A stretch of DNA of 64,000 bases from Pontiellaceae bacterium B12219 (GCA_029432795.1 JARNMJ010000011.1:1-64000); one strand, 5' to 3'. Positions 42,195-50,860 are shown, numbered from the stretch's first letter. Made by a program: numbers and translations. The notes: generated by a model from the sequence alone, not told the origin.

Positions 42195-43865
42195 TCAGGC
42201 AACACTCTTCCGTTTAACCAATTCAGCATTCACTTTGCGGCGTGCGGCACGTACATCCAACACCCCGACCAATTTACCGCCATCAAGCGTTTCAACCACC
42301 GGCAGTGCTTCCACCTGGTTGTTATTCATTTCGTGCAGGGCTTCAGCCAGATTCATGGCGGAGGCAAGCCGATGGCGTAACGGCTGCATCACATCGCCGA
42401 CCACCAGCCATTGCCAGGTGTCGCGATCGGTCAGCAACTCTTTGAGCATTTCAAACGTCAGCACACCGATAATTTTCCCTTCGTTGGAAACGACGGGATA
42501 AACAAAGGTATCCTGAGTGGCAAAACGCTGCACAACAGTTTCAAGCGGCGTGCCTTCTTCCAACGGAACAAAATGGTCGTCCACAACATCGAGCACCTTC
42601 AGCTCGGCCATGATGTCTTCTTCTGTGACATTGCGTCCGATTTCGCCCGCTTTCGTAATGGCCAGTTTTGCAAAGGCCGGTCCGATCAGCTGAACACACA
42701 GGGTGGTCGCGGTGACCGTGAAAATGATCATATCGCCGAGGCTTATACCTTCGATGATCTGAATATGCTGCAGGTGCTGGCTCGCCACAATCGAAAGACC
42801 GACCGCCACTCCGCCCTGAGCAAAGATGGCCATGCCCAGATAATTTTTTACAGACTTATCGGCTTTGGAAATCCGCCCGCCCCAATACGCCCCGACCCAC
42901 TTGCCGAGACTGCGCATCAGGACATAAGCCGCAACCAAACCCCATACCCATGCCGGCATGTTATCGAGCGAAAGGCGCGCACCAACGAGCACAAAGAAAA
43001 TGATATAAATCGGAGTCGAAAACGACCGGACGATCTCGAACAGCTTTTTAGAGCGGTTGGGTGCCCGGTTAATCAGCACAATCCCCACCGCCATCGTCGC
43101 CAGAATCAGATCCATCTCGAACGCAACCGCCAGACCGATACAGAGCAGCAGCACACCGATCGACATGCCCAGCCGCTTTTCGTTCTGCGGCAGATATTTC
43201 ATCATGGCATCCAGTGCAAATCCGCAGGCAACCCCCAGCACAATCGCTCCGCCCAGCTCAACAAAGGTGTGCATCAGTGTTTTGAAAATTGAATCGCCAC
43301 CACCGTTCACCAGAATATCGGCCACACTGGTCCCCAACCCGTACAGGGTCATCGCCAATGCATCATCCAGTGCCACAATGGCCACAATCGCGGTCGTAAG
43401 CACGCCGGCCGAACGGTATTCCCAGAGCACATCAATCGTGGAGGCCGGGTCGGTGGCCGATGCAATCGCCCCGAACACAACGCCCGCAGCAATTGAAATA
43501 ATCCAGTCATTGCAGACCGTATAAAGAATCAAAGTGCTGCTGATTCCCACCAGAAGAAAGGCCACAACGCCTTCTCCGATCAGGATGGCTGTAAACTGTT
43601 TCCCGTATTTTTTAAAAATGCTGCCACTCAGCTCTCCGCCGACCAGAAAACCGATCAGGCCCAGTGCAAAGTTATTAAACGGTCGCAAGGCCTCAATATC
43701 GACCGGATGAAGCAGTCCAAACCCGGTATCGCCAATCAGCACGCCGATGACGATATACCCAACCACCTGCGGCACATTGAGCTTTTGAAAAATAAAAGCT
43801 CCGATGATGCCGCCGGCTACACAGATGCCGAGAAGGGCGAGTACTCCGAGTTCAATTTCAGGCAT
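42195..43865 (-). CDS. CPA-type cation/proton antiporter with CBS pair
   Basis: Membrane protein of 556 residues. Twelve or so segments include FQKLNVPQVVGYIVIGVLIG, the ion-binding region FGAIASATDPASTIDVLWEY followed by IVALDDALAMTLYGL, and FSTPIYIIFFVLVGARLSLD, as in monovalent cation/proton antiporters. The C-terminal 150 residues are a CBS pair (TPLETVVQRFATQDTFVYPV; DVMQPLRHRLASAMNLAEAL), unusual in place of the RCK/TrkA-N domain common in this superfamily. Its gene begins 4 bp after the HTH-IIA gene, so their expression is tied. Confidence 0.9.
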   Translation of the reverse strand: MPEIELGVLALLGICVAGGIIGAFIFQKLNVPQVVGYIVIGVLIGDTGFGLLHPVDIEALRPFNNFALGLIGFLVGGELSGSIFKKYGKQFTAILIGEGVVAFLLVGISSTLILYTVCNDWIISIAAGVVFGAIASATDPASTIDVLWEYRSAGVLTTAIVAIVALDDALAMTLYGLGTSVADILVNGGGDSIFKTLMHTFVELGGAIVLGVACGFALDAMMKYLPQNEKRLGMSIGVLLLCIGLAVAFEMDLILATMAVGIVLINRAPNRSKKLFEIVRSFSTPIYIIFFVLVGARLSLDNMPAWVWGLVAAYVLMRSLGKWVGAYWGGRISKADKSVKNYLGMAIFAQGGVAVGLSIVASQHLQHIQIIEGISLGDMIIFTVTATTLCVQLIGPAFAKLAITKAGEIGRNVTEEDIMAELKVLDVVDDHFVPLEEGTPLETVVQRFATQDTFVYPVVSNEGKIIGVLTFEMLKELLTDRDTWQWLVVGDVMQPLRHRLASAMNLAEALHEMNNNQVEALPVVETLDGGKLVGVLDVRAARRKVNAELVKRKSVA

Positions 43866-43869
43866 TGAA

Positions 43870-44511
43870 TTAATCCGTAATCAGCTGAGCGTGAATGAAG
43901 GCGGGATCATCAGACTCGATAATCGATTTACGAACGTCGGCATCTTTTAAACGGCTGCTGACCGCCGATAGAGTTCGAATGTATTTGGCATGCTGATCGG
44001 AACGGGCAGCCAGCATGCAGACAATCTGCACCGGCTGATTATCGAGCGAAGAATAACCCGTAATCGGTTCCTTGCAAATTGCCACGGCCATCACCAGATC
44101 CGAAACTGAACTGATGCGCACATGCGGCACACCAACACCGAAACCGATGCCGGTACTCATTAATTCTTCGCGGGCGAAAATGCCTTTCAACAGTTCATCG
44201 CGGTCATGAACAAAAGGCGATTCTGCCAGAAGATCCACCAGATTGCGTAAAATCGTATCCTTATCGGCCGATTCCATAATAATGACGCGCTCCGCCGTCA
44301 GGGTTGCACTGCTCGTTACACCGGAAGGCTTTGCAGCAGCCTGTTTCGAAAGACGCGTGTTCACCCAGTTTTCAACATCGTTGCGCTTGAAGCGCCAGGT
44401 GGTCCCCAGCTTACCGCCCGGCAGATCGCCCTTCTGTGCCCAGTCATAGACCGTACGCTCAGAAACGCGCAGGTATGCAGCCACTTCCTCAATCGTCATA
44501 ATTTCGTGCAT
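43870..44511 (-). CDS. Excisionase-type HTH / PTS IIA fusion regulator
   Basis: Protein of 213 residues. The N-terminal 60 residues are an excisionase/MerR-like helix-turn-helix (IMTIEEVAAYLRVSERTVYD, then GDLPGGKLGTTWRFKRNDVE). A PTS IIA type 2 domain with His130 in GFGVGVPHVRI follows. The start at 44511 has AGGAG 9 nt upstream; the in-frame ATG at 44520 is flush with that site. It is the first gene of the eight-gene leftward cluster and could control it, with phosphorylation of His130 altering DNA binding. A palindrome variant (TTCCAATGTCTGGAA) lies 67 bp upstream at 44578-44592. Confidence 0.85.
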   Translation of the reverse strand: MHEIMTIEEVAAYLRVSERTVYDWAQKGDLPGGKLGTTWRFKRNDVENWVNTRLSKQAAAKPSGVTSSATLTAERVIIMESADKDTILRNLVDLLAESPFVHDRDELLKGIFAREELMSTGIGFGVGVPHVRISSVSDLVMAVAICKEPITGYSSLDNQPVQIVCMLAARSDQHAKYIRTLSAVSSRLKDADVRKSIIESDDPAFIHAQLITD

Positions 44512-44743
44512 ATTCGACATCTCCTGTAAAGATGTGCGAAAAACTACATCAAACCGCAGAATATGCAACATAAAGTTTTCCAATGTCTGGAAACCGGGCA
44601 AAACAACATAATAAAATCAGCGTGCACTCAGGAGATCATCCATCATTCAGACTTATCACTTCTTCTTGTTATACCAAAAAACTCCGCTACTATGTTATAG
44701 ATCTGCAAACGGCAGCGGAAGCGCAGCATAAGGGGGCAACACA

Positions 44744-45367
44744 ATGAAAGTTTGGATTCTCAGCTTAATCACCGTCACATTGCTTGCAGGATGCTCAACC
44801 CTTCCCTCCACCCCATCCCCCCACCTGCGGGCCTATTCGTTCCAGATTCTCGAAATTGATGTTCCTCTCAGTACACAGCTGGTTTTCCCCTCTACCCAAT
44901 CTCTTGCAGATCAAAACATTGAAACCGTATTTAATGCGCCAAAGGTACGACTTTATGAATATCCCCTCATGTACGCCGAACCCGGAGACACCGTATCGTT
45001 AGAGGAAGTTAAAAAAGTTTCTTTTGTCGAAGATTTCATTGTCATCGACGGGAAGGCAAAAACACAGGAAGCCGTCTACAAACTGGGTACAACGATCATC
45101 ATTTCATTAGAGGATGTTGAGAGGGGCATTGCATCCTTCTCGATCGATCTCGGCACCCGGGATCTGAAAGGATTTAATTCCATCTATATGGCAGGTGCTG
45201 AAATTGACATGCCAGTTTTCTATGACAAACAACTGATCACCAGCCTGCGACATGAACTCAACTCATGGAAATCGTTAGGGGCCATTGAAGACTTCACCCC
45301 CGGAAAAAACGGAACATACCGTAAATACTTCGCCCTCCGAATCATCCCCCCTTATTTGGAAAAATGA
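44744..45367 (+). CDS. Lipoprotein of unknown function
   Basis: Protein of 207 residues with a lipoprotein signal (SLITVTLLAGCSTLP; lipobox LLAGC). The mature part has beta-rich segments (VRLYEYPLMYAEPGDTVSLE, EDFIVIDGKAKTQEAVYKLG) and ends RKYFALRIIPPYLE. No family is recognised. GGGGG precedes the ATG. It is divergent from the HTH-IIA gene, with 232 bp between them that hold the promoters of both. Confidence 0.7.
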   Translation: MKVWILSLITVTLLAGCSTLPSTPSPHLRAYSFQILEIDVPLSTQLVFPSTQSLADQNIETVFNAPKVRLYEYPLMYAEPGDTVSLEEVKKVSFVEDFIVIDGKAKTQEAVYKLGTTIIISLEDVERGIASFSIDLGTRDLKGFNSIYMAGAEIDMPVFYDKQLITSLRHELNSWKSLGAIEDFTPGKNGTYRKYFALRIIPPYLEK

Positions 45368-45432
45368 CCGCACCCCGGTGGAAACTCAAATGCTCAATCT
45401 GACACCCACACGCAAATGGAGACCGTAAACAC

Positions 45433-45525
45433 ATGAGTATCGAATCGTTTTTGGGCATGGTCGTGCTGGCTGTTTTGATGCTGGCGTTTGTTCTTGTTGC
45501 CGCCATCATGGCAGATAAAAAATAA
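45433..45525 (+). CDS. Candidate 30-residue membrane protein
   Basis: A short frame encodes MSIESFLGMVVLAVLMLAFV then LVAAIMADKK: one membrane segment with a charged C-terminus, typical of bacterial small membrane proteins. GGAG lies about 11 nt upstream of the ATG. It follows the lipoprotein gene by 65 bp on the same strand. It is supported by composition only. Confidence 0.45.
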   Translation: MSIESFLGMVVLAVLMLAFVLVAAIMADKK

Positions 45526-45836
45526 ATGAGGAAAATGCATCGCTGCCTGGCCGGCTCATCGGAGCAACTGCACGGTCCGAAGGTTCGCAGCTGTTACCTT
45601 CTGAGATATACAGGCATCCTCATTCAGACGCAGCACCAAGATTTAGCACTGCTCAAAACCTGACCCCTGCAAGTTGGCGGCCGATCCGGCCATGCGGGAA
45701 CATCACCCGGAACTGCAGCGTGATGAGTGCAAACGGTAAGATCGGTGGCAAGCATGCCCGCTTCAGTTTGGGCCAGCTTCCGGGGGTCTAAGGCCGGCAT
45801 ACCCGCCACCGTTTTAAAGTTTCGGCAAAATACCGC
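45526..45836. other. Gap with no confident gene
   Basis: This 311-bp stretch between the small membrane ORF and the peroxiredoxin gene contains a 61-codon leftward frame (45624-45809; MAGMPALDPRKLAQTEAGML at its start) directly downstream of the peroxiredoxin stop. It could be a gene remnant, but I do not recognise it. No hairpin with a T tract is obvious. Confidence 0.4.
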
Positions 45837-46487
45837 CTATTTCTCCAGCGGTTTGTGGCAGAACCACCAGTCGAAGCCGTCGTATTGCTCCATCCGCTGT
45901 GCTGCATCTTTCATCGTATTGGCAGGCGGAATAATGATCCGGTCCCCGATCAGCTCATTATCGGGCCAGCCTGCGGCGACCGCACCCTGAACATCGGCAA
46001 CCTGCAATGCCTTAACGGCACGAACCACTTCATCCATGTTACGGCCGACTTCCTGCGGGTAATACATGATCAGGCGCACCTTGCTTTCCGGATCCACAAT
46101 GAAAACAGCCCGCACCGTATTCGTTCCCTTGCCGGGATGCAGCATCCCCAGTTTCAGCGCCACCGCATCGTTGGCCGCCACAATCGGAAACTGGATGTCG
46201 ACCTTCAGTTCCTCCTTGATCCACTGCACCCATTTAATATGCGAAAACACCTGATCAATCGACATACCGATCAGTTTGCAACCGAGTTCTTCAAATTGCG
46301 CGAACCGCTTCTGGAAGGCCACGAATTCTGTCGTGCAAACCGGCGTAAAATCAGCCGGGTGGCTGAACAGAACAAACCATTGCCCTTTCAGGTCGCCGGG
46401 AATATTCATCGGGCCGTGTGTCGTCTGAACCTGCAGTTCAGGAAATTCATCACCGAGCAACGGCATATTGTTTTTTGCTTCTTCCAT
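45837..46487 (-). CDS. Peroxiredoxin, Prx6/AhpC-TSA type
   Basis: Enzyme of 216 residues. The peroxidatic Cys51 lies in [18 protein letters not shown]. The long C-terminal arm typical of the Prx6 group ends [12 protein letters not shown], with Cys210 as a possible resolving residue, as in archaeal 2-Cys members. It reduces peroxides in the cytoplasm. It begins 30 bp after the NifX-like gene at 46518-46856 on the same strand and is probably the last gene of the ORP-like operon, fitting protection of oxygen-sensitive iron-sulfur proteins. Confidence 0.92.
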   Translation of the reverse strand: MEEAKNNMPLLGDEFPELQVQTTHGPMNIPGDLKGQWFVLFSHPADFTPVCTTEFVAFQKRFAQFEELGCKLIGMSIDQVFSHIKWVQWIKEELKVDIQFPIVAANDAVALKLGMLHPGKGTNTVRAVFIVDPESKVRLIMYYPQEVGRNMDEVVRAVKALQVADVQGAVAAGWPDNELIGDRIIIPPANTMKDAAQRMEQYDGFDWWFCHKPLEK

Positions 46488-46517
46488 GACACTTCTCCTT
46501 CGTTTGCTGTTTGTTAT

Positions 46518-46856
46518 TTAGTGGTCGCAGGCATTGGTGCCTGTTTCCAGCACTCCAGTCAGATAAGCGGAAACCAGTGTTTCGGGGGGTTCAGACGGCG
46601 CACCGACAATGACGTCGATATGCTGCGCGGCAAATAACGACTGCGCCCGCTGCCCCATTCCGCCGGCGATGATTAGATTCACGCCGCGTTCCGCCAACCA
46701 GGGCGGCAACAGGCCCGGCTCATGCGGCGGTGCATCGATTTCGGTCGTCGCGGTAACGGTTAGAGTGGCGGGGTCTACATCCACCAGGGTAAATGCGGCA
46801 CAATGACCGAAGTGCATATTGAGTTTTCCTTCTGCTGTGGGAATGGCAATTTTCAT
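46518..46856 (-). CDS. NifX/NifB-C-like metallocluster-binding protein
   Basis: Protein of 112 residues of the dinitrogenase iron-molybdenum cofactor-binding family: MKIAIPTAEGKLNMHFGHCA at the start, then GVNLIIAGGMGQRAQSLFAA and a Cys/His end (TGTNACDH). The HFGHC motif is the usual cluster-contact region. It is one of three NifX-like proteins in the cluster (others at 50921 and 51590). In Desulfovibrio such a protein is the orange protein that holds a molybdenum-copper-sulfide cluster. Which of the three plays that role cannot be told. Confidence 0.85.
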   Translation of the reverse strand: MKIAIPTAEGKLNMHFGHCAAFTLVDVDPATLTVTATTEIDAPPHEPGLLPPWLAERGVNLIIAGGMGQRAQSLFAAQHIDVIVGAPSEPPETLVSAYLTGVLETGTNACDH

Positions 46857-46880
46857 TTTTATTTCCTTTTCGTCGTTTAG

Positions 46881-47732
46881 TTAAAAGACAGCGTTTGGTT
46901 CGAGCCTGTAACCGGCATATCCGGGTTGAATTTCAGTGTTCAGATGGTCCTTGAAATAGGCAATGGCAGCTCCGCCGGTGCAATGACACGGCACAATGAA
47001 TTCCGGTTCATACACCCGCAGCATATTGACAGTGATGCCAAGCCGCTGTTCGGAGGCATTTTTCAAATGCAGTCCTCCGACAATGCCCCAAATTCGTTTC
47101 CGACCGCTGACCGCAACGATATGATCCAGCGTATTCGTCAGGCCCGAATGACAGCAGCCGCAAACCACCAACAATCCTTTCTCGGTTTCAATCCACATCG
47201 CCATATCATCTTCAATCGGATCGGGATCACGGCCATCGGCATCGGTGAAGAACGGACCTCCGGTATCTTCCAAAGGCTGGAAACGCGGAATCGGGCCGGT
47301 CATCCAAACACCTTTCAGAATCTGCGTCGGTTCCCGCACCCAATGCAGCTGCGAGTCGAGCAGGTTGGCCACCACCAGCCGCTCTTCAGCAGGCATAGAA
47401 ATCTCTTTGGCATCCTTGTTCGGATAAATACTGAACCGCCGGCTGAAAATCTTCGGGTGGGCATAGACCGACACCTCGGGATTTTCCTGCAATACAAAGT
47501 CCACCGCCCCCGTATGGTCATAATGTCCATGGCTCAGCGCAAATGCATCGATTTTGGTCAGGTTCACCCCCAACGCCTTCGTATTCTGCTCCAGCGCATC
47601 CTTCTGCCCGGCATCGAACAGAACCGATTTTCCTCCGGCTTTAATCAGCACCGACAATCCGTGCTCAGCCATCAGTCCGTCGGCCGCCTGATTATCGACC
47701 AGGATTTCCAGAGACTGGAACTCCGCACTCAT
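46881..47732 (-). CDS. MBL-fold metallohydrolase (COG1237-like)
   Basis: Protein of 283 residues. Metal-site motif: AFALSHGHYDHTGAVDF. An Asp lies in LFDAGQKDAL, and a CGCCHSGLTN block with GIVGGLHL corresponds to the group that includes the dihydropterin-related MBL proteins. The N-terminus overlaps the NifU-like gene by 4 bp. The Cys-rich CGCCHSG could also bind a metal. Two palindrome variants encode FQSLE (47706-47720) and FQPLE (47268-47282, antisense). Its role in the ORP-like operon is unknown. Confidence 0.82.
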   Translation of the reverse strand: MSAEFQSLEILVDNQAADGLMAEHGLSVLIKAGGKSVLFDAGQKDALEQNTKALGVNLTKIDAFALSHGHYDHTGAVDFVLQENPEVSVYAHPKIFSRRFSIYPNKDAKEISMPAEERLVVANLLDSQLHWVREPTQILKGVWMTGPIPRFQPLEDTGGPFFTDADGRDPDPIEDDMAMWIETEKGLLVVCGCCHSGLTNTLDHIVAVSGRKRIWGIVGGLHLKNASEQRLGITVNMLRVYEPEFIVPCHCTGGAAIAYFKDHLNTEIQPGYAGYRLEPNAVF

Positions 47733-48148
47733 GATTTATGCCCCCCTTGCAAAAGGTTTTTAAAATGCTGACTGAGGGATCGTTTTTCGGGAGGGTTCAG
47801 ATAATTTTTTACCGCCAGCCCAACCGTATCCGCAGCCAGCTGCGCACAATGTTCATGATCCGCCGGTAACGGACCGGTGGCCTCAAGCACCTGCGCCTGT
47901 GTCATCGCCAGAGCTTCCTCCGGCGTCATGCCTTCCGCCAGCTCCACGGCCATGAGACAGCATTTTCTTGAAAAACCGCATCCATTGGTCATGAACGAAC
48001 CCTTACGGATTTTACCGCCATCAATGCGCAGCCAGATGTCCACAATATCATCGCACTCACCGTGCACCTTTGCATGCCCGTTGGCATCCCGCATCGGGCC
48101 GAACCGTTTGGCCCGTTCCTCAATTGCTGCTAAAAATTCGTCGTACAT
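47729..48148 (-). CDS. NifU/IscU-like scaffold protein
   Basis: Protein of 139 residues. The segments HGECDDIVDIWLRIDGGKIR, then FMTNGCGFSRKCCLMAVELA and HCAQLAADTVGLAVKNYL, supply three Cys positions of the IscU/NifU N-terminal fold that assembles iron-sulfur clusters. It overlaps the neighbouring ATPase gene (48130) by 19 bp and the MBL gene by 4 bp, so translation is coupled. A scaffold here suits clusters needed by the ferredoxin-ATPases and NifX-like proteins. Confidence 0.82.
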   Translation of the reverse strand: MYDEFLAAIEERAKRFGPMRDANGHAKVHGECDDIVDIWLRIDGGKIRKGSFMTNGCGFSRKCCLMAVELAEGMTPEEALAMTQAQVLEATGPLPADHEHCAQLAADTVGLAVKNYLNPPEKRSLSQHFKNLLQGGHKS

Positions 48149-48990
48149 ATTTCACCCCACATTTTCCGTACCGCCTGTGCGGCACCTCCATTGGATTCTT
48201 CCACGAACGCTCTGGCCTGCACCTGTGCAGCCGTTACCGCCCCATCGTATGGAATCCTTCCCACCGGCGTTGCGCCGAATTCCTTTGCCAAATCTTCAAT
48301 ACGCTGTGTCATGACCGGATTGACATCCCACTTATTCACACAAACCATCGCCGGAATCTTAAAATGAGCCGCCAGTTCCAGCACACGCCGCAAATCATGC
48401 TCCCCGGAGAGCGTCGGCTCGGAGACCACCAAAACAGCATCCGCTCCCGTAATCGAAGCAATCACAGGACAACCGATACCGGGAGGCCCGTCGACCAATA
48501 GAAATTCACTATGCTCGGTTTCGGCAATCTTCCGCGCCTTCTGACGCACCAGACTCACCAGCTTCCCGGAGTTTTCCGCCCCCGGGAACATTCGCGCATG
48601 AACCATCGCCCCTCCGCACCGCGTGATTGAAACACTCCACACCCCGCAATGCTGCTCGGGAAAATCGATCGCCCCGACCGGACAGAACTCAACACAGGCC
48701 CCACAGCCCTCGCAACGGATCGGATCAACCGTAAAGTCAGTAATCGCATCAAACCGGCAAATCCTTTCGCACAGACCGCACTGCGTGCAATCGGCAGAGC
48801 GGATTTCGGCGGCTCGACCGCTCGTGAAGGTTTCCGATGTCTGAACAGTCGGCTCTAAAACGAGATGCAGATCAGCAGCATCAACATCGCAGTCCGCCAG
48901 CGTTGGCGTTCCCGCAAGAATCGCCAACGAAGCTGTAATGCTCGTTTTCCCCGTCCCGCCTTTTCCACTAATGATTACCAGCTCTTTCAT
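48130..48990 (-). CDS. MinD/Mrp-type ATPase with 2[4Fe-4S] ferredoxin insert
   Basis: Protein of 286 residues. The deviant Walker A ELVIISGKGGTGKTSITASL opens it. Two ferredoxin motifs are inserted at about 68-107 (CTQCGLCERIC and CEGCGACVEFCP). Walker B-like LLVDGPPGIGCPVIASITGA follows. This is the paired ATPase type of ORP clusters (DVU2103/2104/2109-like), thought to load or move metal clusters. It overlaps its paralogue at 48987 by 4 bp. The pair probably forms a heterodimer. Confidence 0.9.
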   Translation of the reverse strand: MKELVIISGKGGTGKTSITASLAILAGTPTLADCDVDAADLHLVLEPTVQTSETFTSGRAAEIRSADCTQCGLCERICRFDAITDFTVDPIRCEGCGACVEFCPVGAIDFPEQHCGVWSVSITRCGGAMVHARMFPGAENSGKLVSLVRQKARKIAETEHSEFLLVDGPPGIGCPVIASITGADAVLVVSEPTLSGEHDLRRVLELAAHFKIPAMVCVNKWDVNPVMTQRIEDLAKEFGATPVGRIPYDGAVTAAQVQARAFVEESNGGAAQAVRKMWGEICTTNF

Positions 48991-49859
48991 ATCAAAACCA
49001 CCGGTCCTTCCTGCAGCGGACGGCCTTCTATCAATTGTTGTAAGTTTTCGGGTATTGAAACGAGCGCATCGTGTAGCTCGGGCATCACTTTATTCAGTAC
49101 CTGTCCCCGGGAATAAGCCTCGGCCACGCGACGGTCTTCCGGAATCTGAAGCAACAGCGGAATACCTTCAGTTTCGCAGTATTCACTGATCAGATTTTTC
49201 TCTCCGTTGGTGCGGTTGACCGCAACACCGAACGGAATATCCAGCTCGCGGATCGTCGCAACCGCCAGCTTCAGGTCGTGCAGACCGAAAGGCGTTGGCT
49301 CCGTAACCAGCAGCGCGGCATCGCACCCTTTCACTGCCGTGACATATGGGCACGAGGTCCCCGGCGGACAGTCGACAATCGTCAGCCCGTCTTTCGCAGC
49401 ATATTTCAACGTCTCGCGGATCACCGGCGGAGACATCGCCTGACCAACATCCAGCCTGCCCGATACAAATCGAATGCGACCCTTCCGGCCAATCGTCAAC
49501 ATCCCGTTTTTCTTTGCTGTTTCTGAAACCGCTCCGGTTGGACAAATGCGCGCACATGCGCCGCAGCTGTGGCACAGCTCGTTGAAAACCATGGCCTTCT
49601 TACCCAGCGAAATAATGGCGCTGAATTGGCAGACCCGACCGCATTCCCCGCAGCCGGTGCATTTATCCGCATCCACTTCCGGCACCAGACTGCAGGTCTT
49701 TTCCATACGTTCGATGACGGGCTGAATAAAAAAATGGGCGTTCGGTTCTTCAACATCGCAGTCGAGCAGCGTCACCTCGCCCGGCATCGCCAGCGCGAGC
49801 GCGCAGGAGATGGTTGTTTTACCGGTTCCTCCTTTTCCTGATGCGATCGCGATTTTCAT
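48987..49859 (-). CDS. MinD/Mrp-type ATPase with 2[4Fe-4S] ferredoxin insert
   Basis: Protein of 290 residues from the ATG at 49859, which has AAAGGAG upstream; the frame to 50021 is not coding. Walker A: IAIASGKGGTGKTTISCALA. Ferredoxin motifs: CTGCGECGRVCQ and CHSCGACARICP. Walker B-like: IVDCPPGTSCPYVTAV. It is a paralogue of the next gene and is arranged with it as in ORP clusters. Its start overlaps the DUF89 gene by 4 bp. Confidence 0.9.
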   Translation of the reverse strand: MKIAIASGKGGTGKTTISCALALAMPGEVTLLDCDVEEPNAHFFIQPVIERMEKTCSLVPEVDADKCTGCGECGRVCQFSAIISLGKKAMVFNELCHSCGACARICPTGAVSETAKKNGMLTIGRKGRIRFVSGRLDVGQAMSPPVIRETLKYAAKDGLTIVDCPPGTSCPYVTAVKGCDAALLVTEPTPFGLHDLKLAVATIRELDIPFGVAVNRTNGEKNLISEYCETEGIPLLLQIPEDRRVAEAYSRGQVLNKVMPELHDALVSIPENLQQLIEGRPLQEGPVVLI

Positions 49860-50812
49860 GAAGAGACTCCTTTCGGTTGAAGGTCTGAAGGTCGAAAGTT
49901 GAAGGTCGATAAATCTCTGATCATTGACTTTGGACCTTGGACATTCCGGCTTTCGACCTGATGCTCTTTCACCACCCAGCTGCCGAGCGGTTCGCCGAGA
50001 TCTCTTCCAATGACTGGACATTTCACTCGGGTCAGGAAAAAGATCGGCCGGGAGCAGTTACTGAGCGTTTCATAATTAGCCTGGCCCTTGGCGATCACCA
50101 GACCGGCTTCGCTAAAGAGCCCGCGGAACGAAGCCGAACAGTCTTCCAGCATGGTGCCCGGCGCATCGGAACCGTTTTCCACAATCTTCGCCACCGCATC
50201 CAGCCCGGCAACCAAGGCATCGGCCCGTGTGGCATCGTTAATGATCGGAGCCCCCTTCACGGCATAGAAAACTTCCGCACCGCCAAGCTGCTCAATCAGC
50301 AGTTTATCAAAAACGGTCTCGCCGGCATTGTCGCCAAGCATCAGAATTGAGCGCGCGCTTTTCACCGCCGTGCGCAACCGCTCAACCGGCTCTTTTTCCA
50401 AAGCCCGGAACCGTGTGTCCTCAATAAAAGCATCCAGCTCAAACAAATTCCATTTCGAGGTCAGCGCAAAATCCATAATATTCCCGGCAATGGAAAAGCG
50501 CAGCGCCATCAGAAACGGATCAACCGAGGCGTTGATGATGCGGCGCACCTCTTCGGCCAGATTCAGTGCCAGCCGGTTCGACTTCGCCTTGATCTTCGCA
50601 TAGGGATCCGGGTTCCCGGTCTCCTCACGGATGATACGGTGCGTGAGCTGCGCCATCGCCGGCGGAGTCTGGCTGAGCGGAAATTCCGCCGCGGCACGCA
50701 TCACACGTTGCAGGGTCCGGCGGACCAGCTCCTCGTCCTCCGTGGTCACCTGCCGCAATGCATCGTGCGCCTGCTGAACAAAACATGGAATACAATCGGT
50801 ATAACTTTGCAT
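49856..50812 (-). CDS. DUF89/ARMT1-like damage-control phosphatase
   Basis: Protein of 318 residues. The start DCIPCFVQQAHDALR with its Cys-x-x-Cys pair, then ILMLGDNAGETVFDKLLIEQ, KGAPIINDATRADAL and FSEAGLVIAKGQANYETL, are DUF89 hallmarks; Asp/Asn residues in these motifs bind metal. Members hydrolyse harmful phosphometabolites. A DUF89 gene is often found with ORP genes. The last 35 or so residues (SRNVQGPKSMIRDLSTFNFR onward) are encoded by the GGTC-rich dispersed repeat at 49876-49960 and look non-native. Confidence 0.85.
   Translation of the reverse strand: MQSYTDCIPCFVQQAHDALRQVTTEDEELVRRTLQRVMRAAAEFPLSQTPPAMAQLTHRIIREETGNPDPYAKIKAKSNRLALNLAEEVRRIINASVDPFLMALRFSIAGNIMDFALTSKWNLFELDAFIEDTRFRALEKEPVERLRTAVKSARSILMLGDNAGETVFDKLLIEQLGGAEVFYAVKGAPIINDATRADALVAGLDAVAKIVENGSDAPGTMLEDCSASFRGLFSEAGLVIAKGQANYETLSNCSRPIFFLTRVKCPVIGRDLGEPLGSWVVKEHQVESRNVQGPKSMIRDLSTFNFRPSDLQPKGVSS
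49876..49960. repeat. GGTCGAAAG-type degenerate repeat
   Basis: An approximately heptameric, degenerate word (AAGGTCTGAAGGTCGAAAGT and inverted TTTGGACCTTGGACATTCC) that encodes the C-terminal tail of the DUF89 protein and precedes the ATPase ribosome site. A shorter relative is at 50828-50860. Confidence 0.6.
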
Positions 50813-50827
50813 AATTTCTCTTGGGTT

Positions 50828-50860
50828 TTAGGTCTGAGGATCGAAAGCCGAAGGCCTGAT
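50828..50860. repeat. GGTCTGAGGATCGAAAG-type degenerate repeat
   Basis: Related to the repeat at 49876-49960, here in the gap between the NifX-like gene and the DUF89 gene. Confidence 0.5.

Noticed and set aside
45624-45809. 61-codon leftward frame after the peroxiredoxin gene
   Set aside because: No ribosome site, no recognised family and a Pro/Cys-rich composition typical of chance frames. A gene remnant cannot be excluded.
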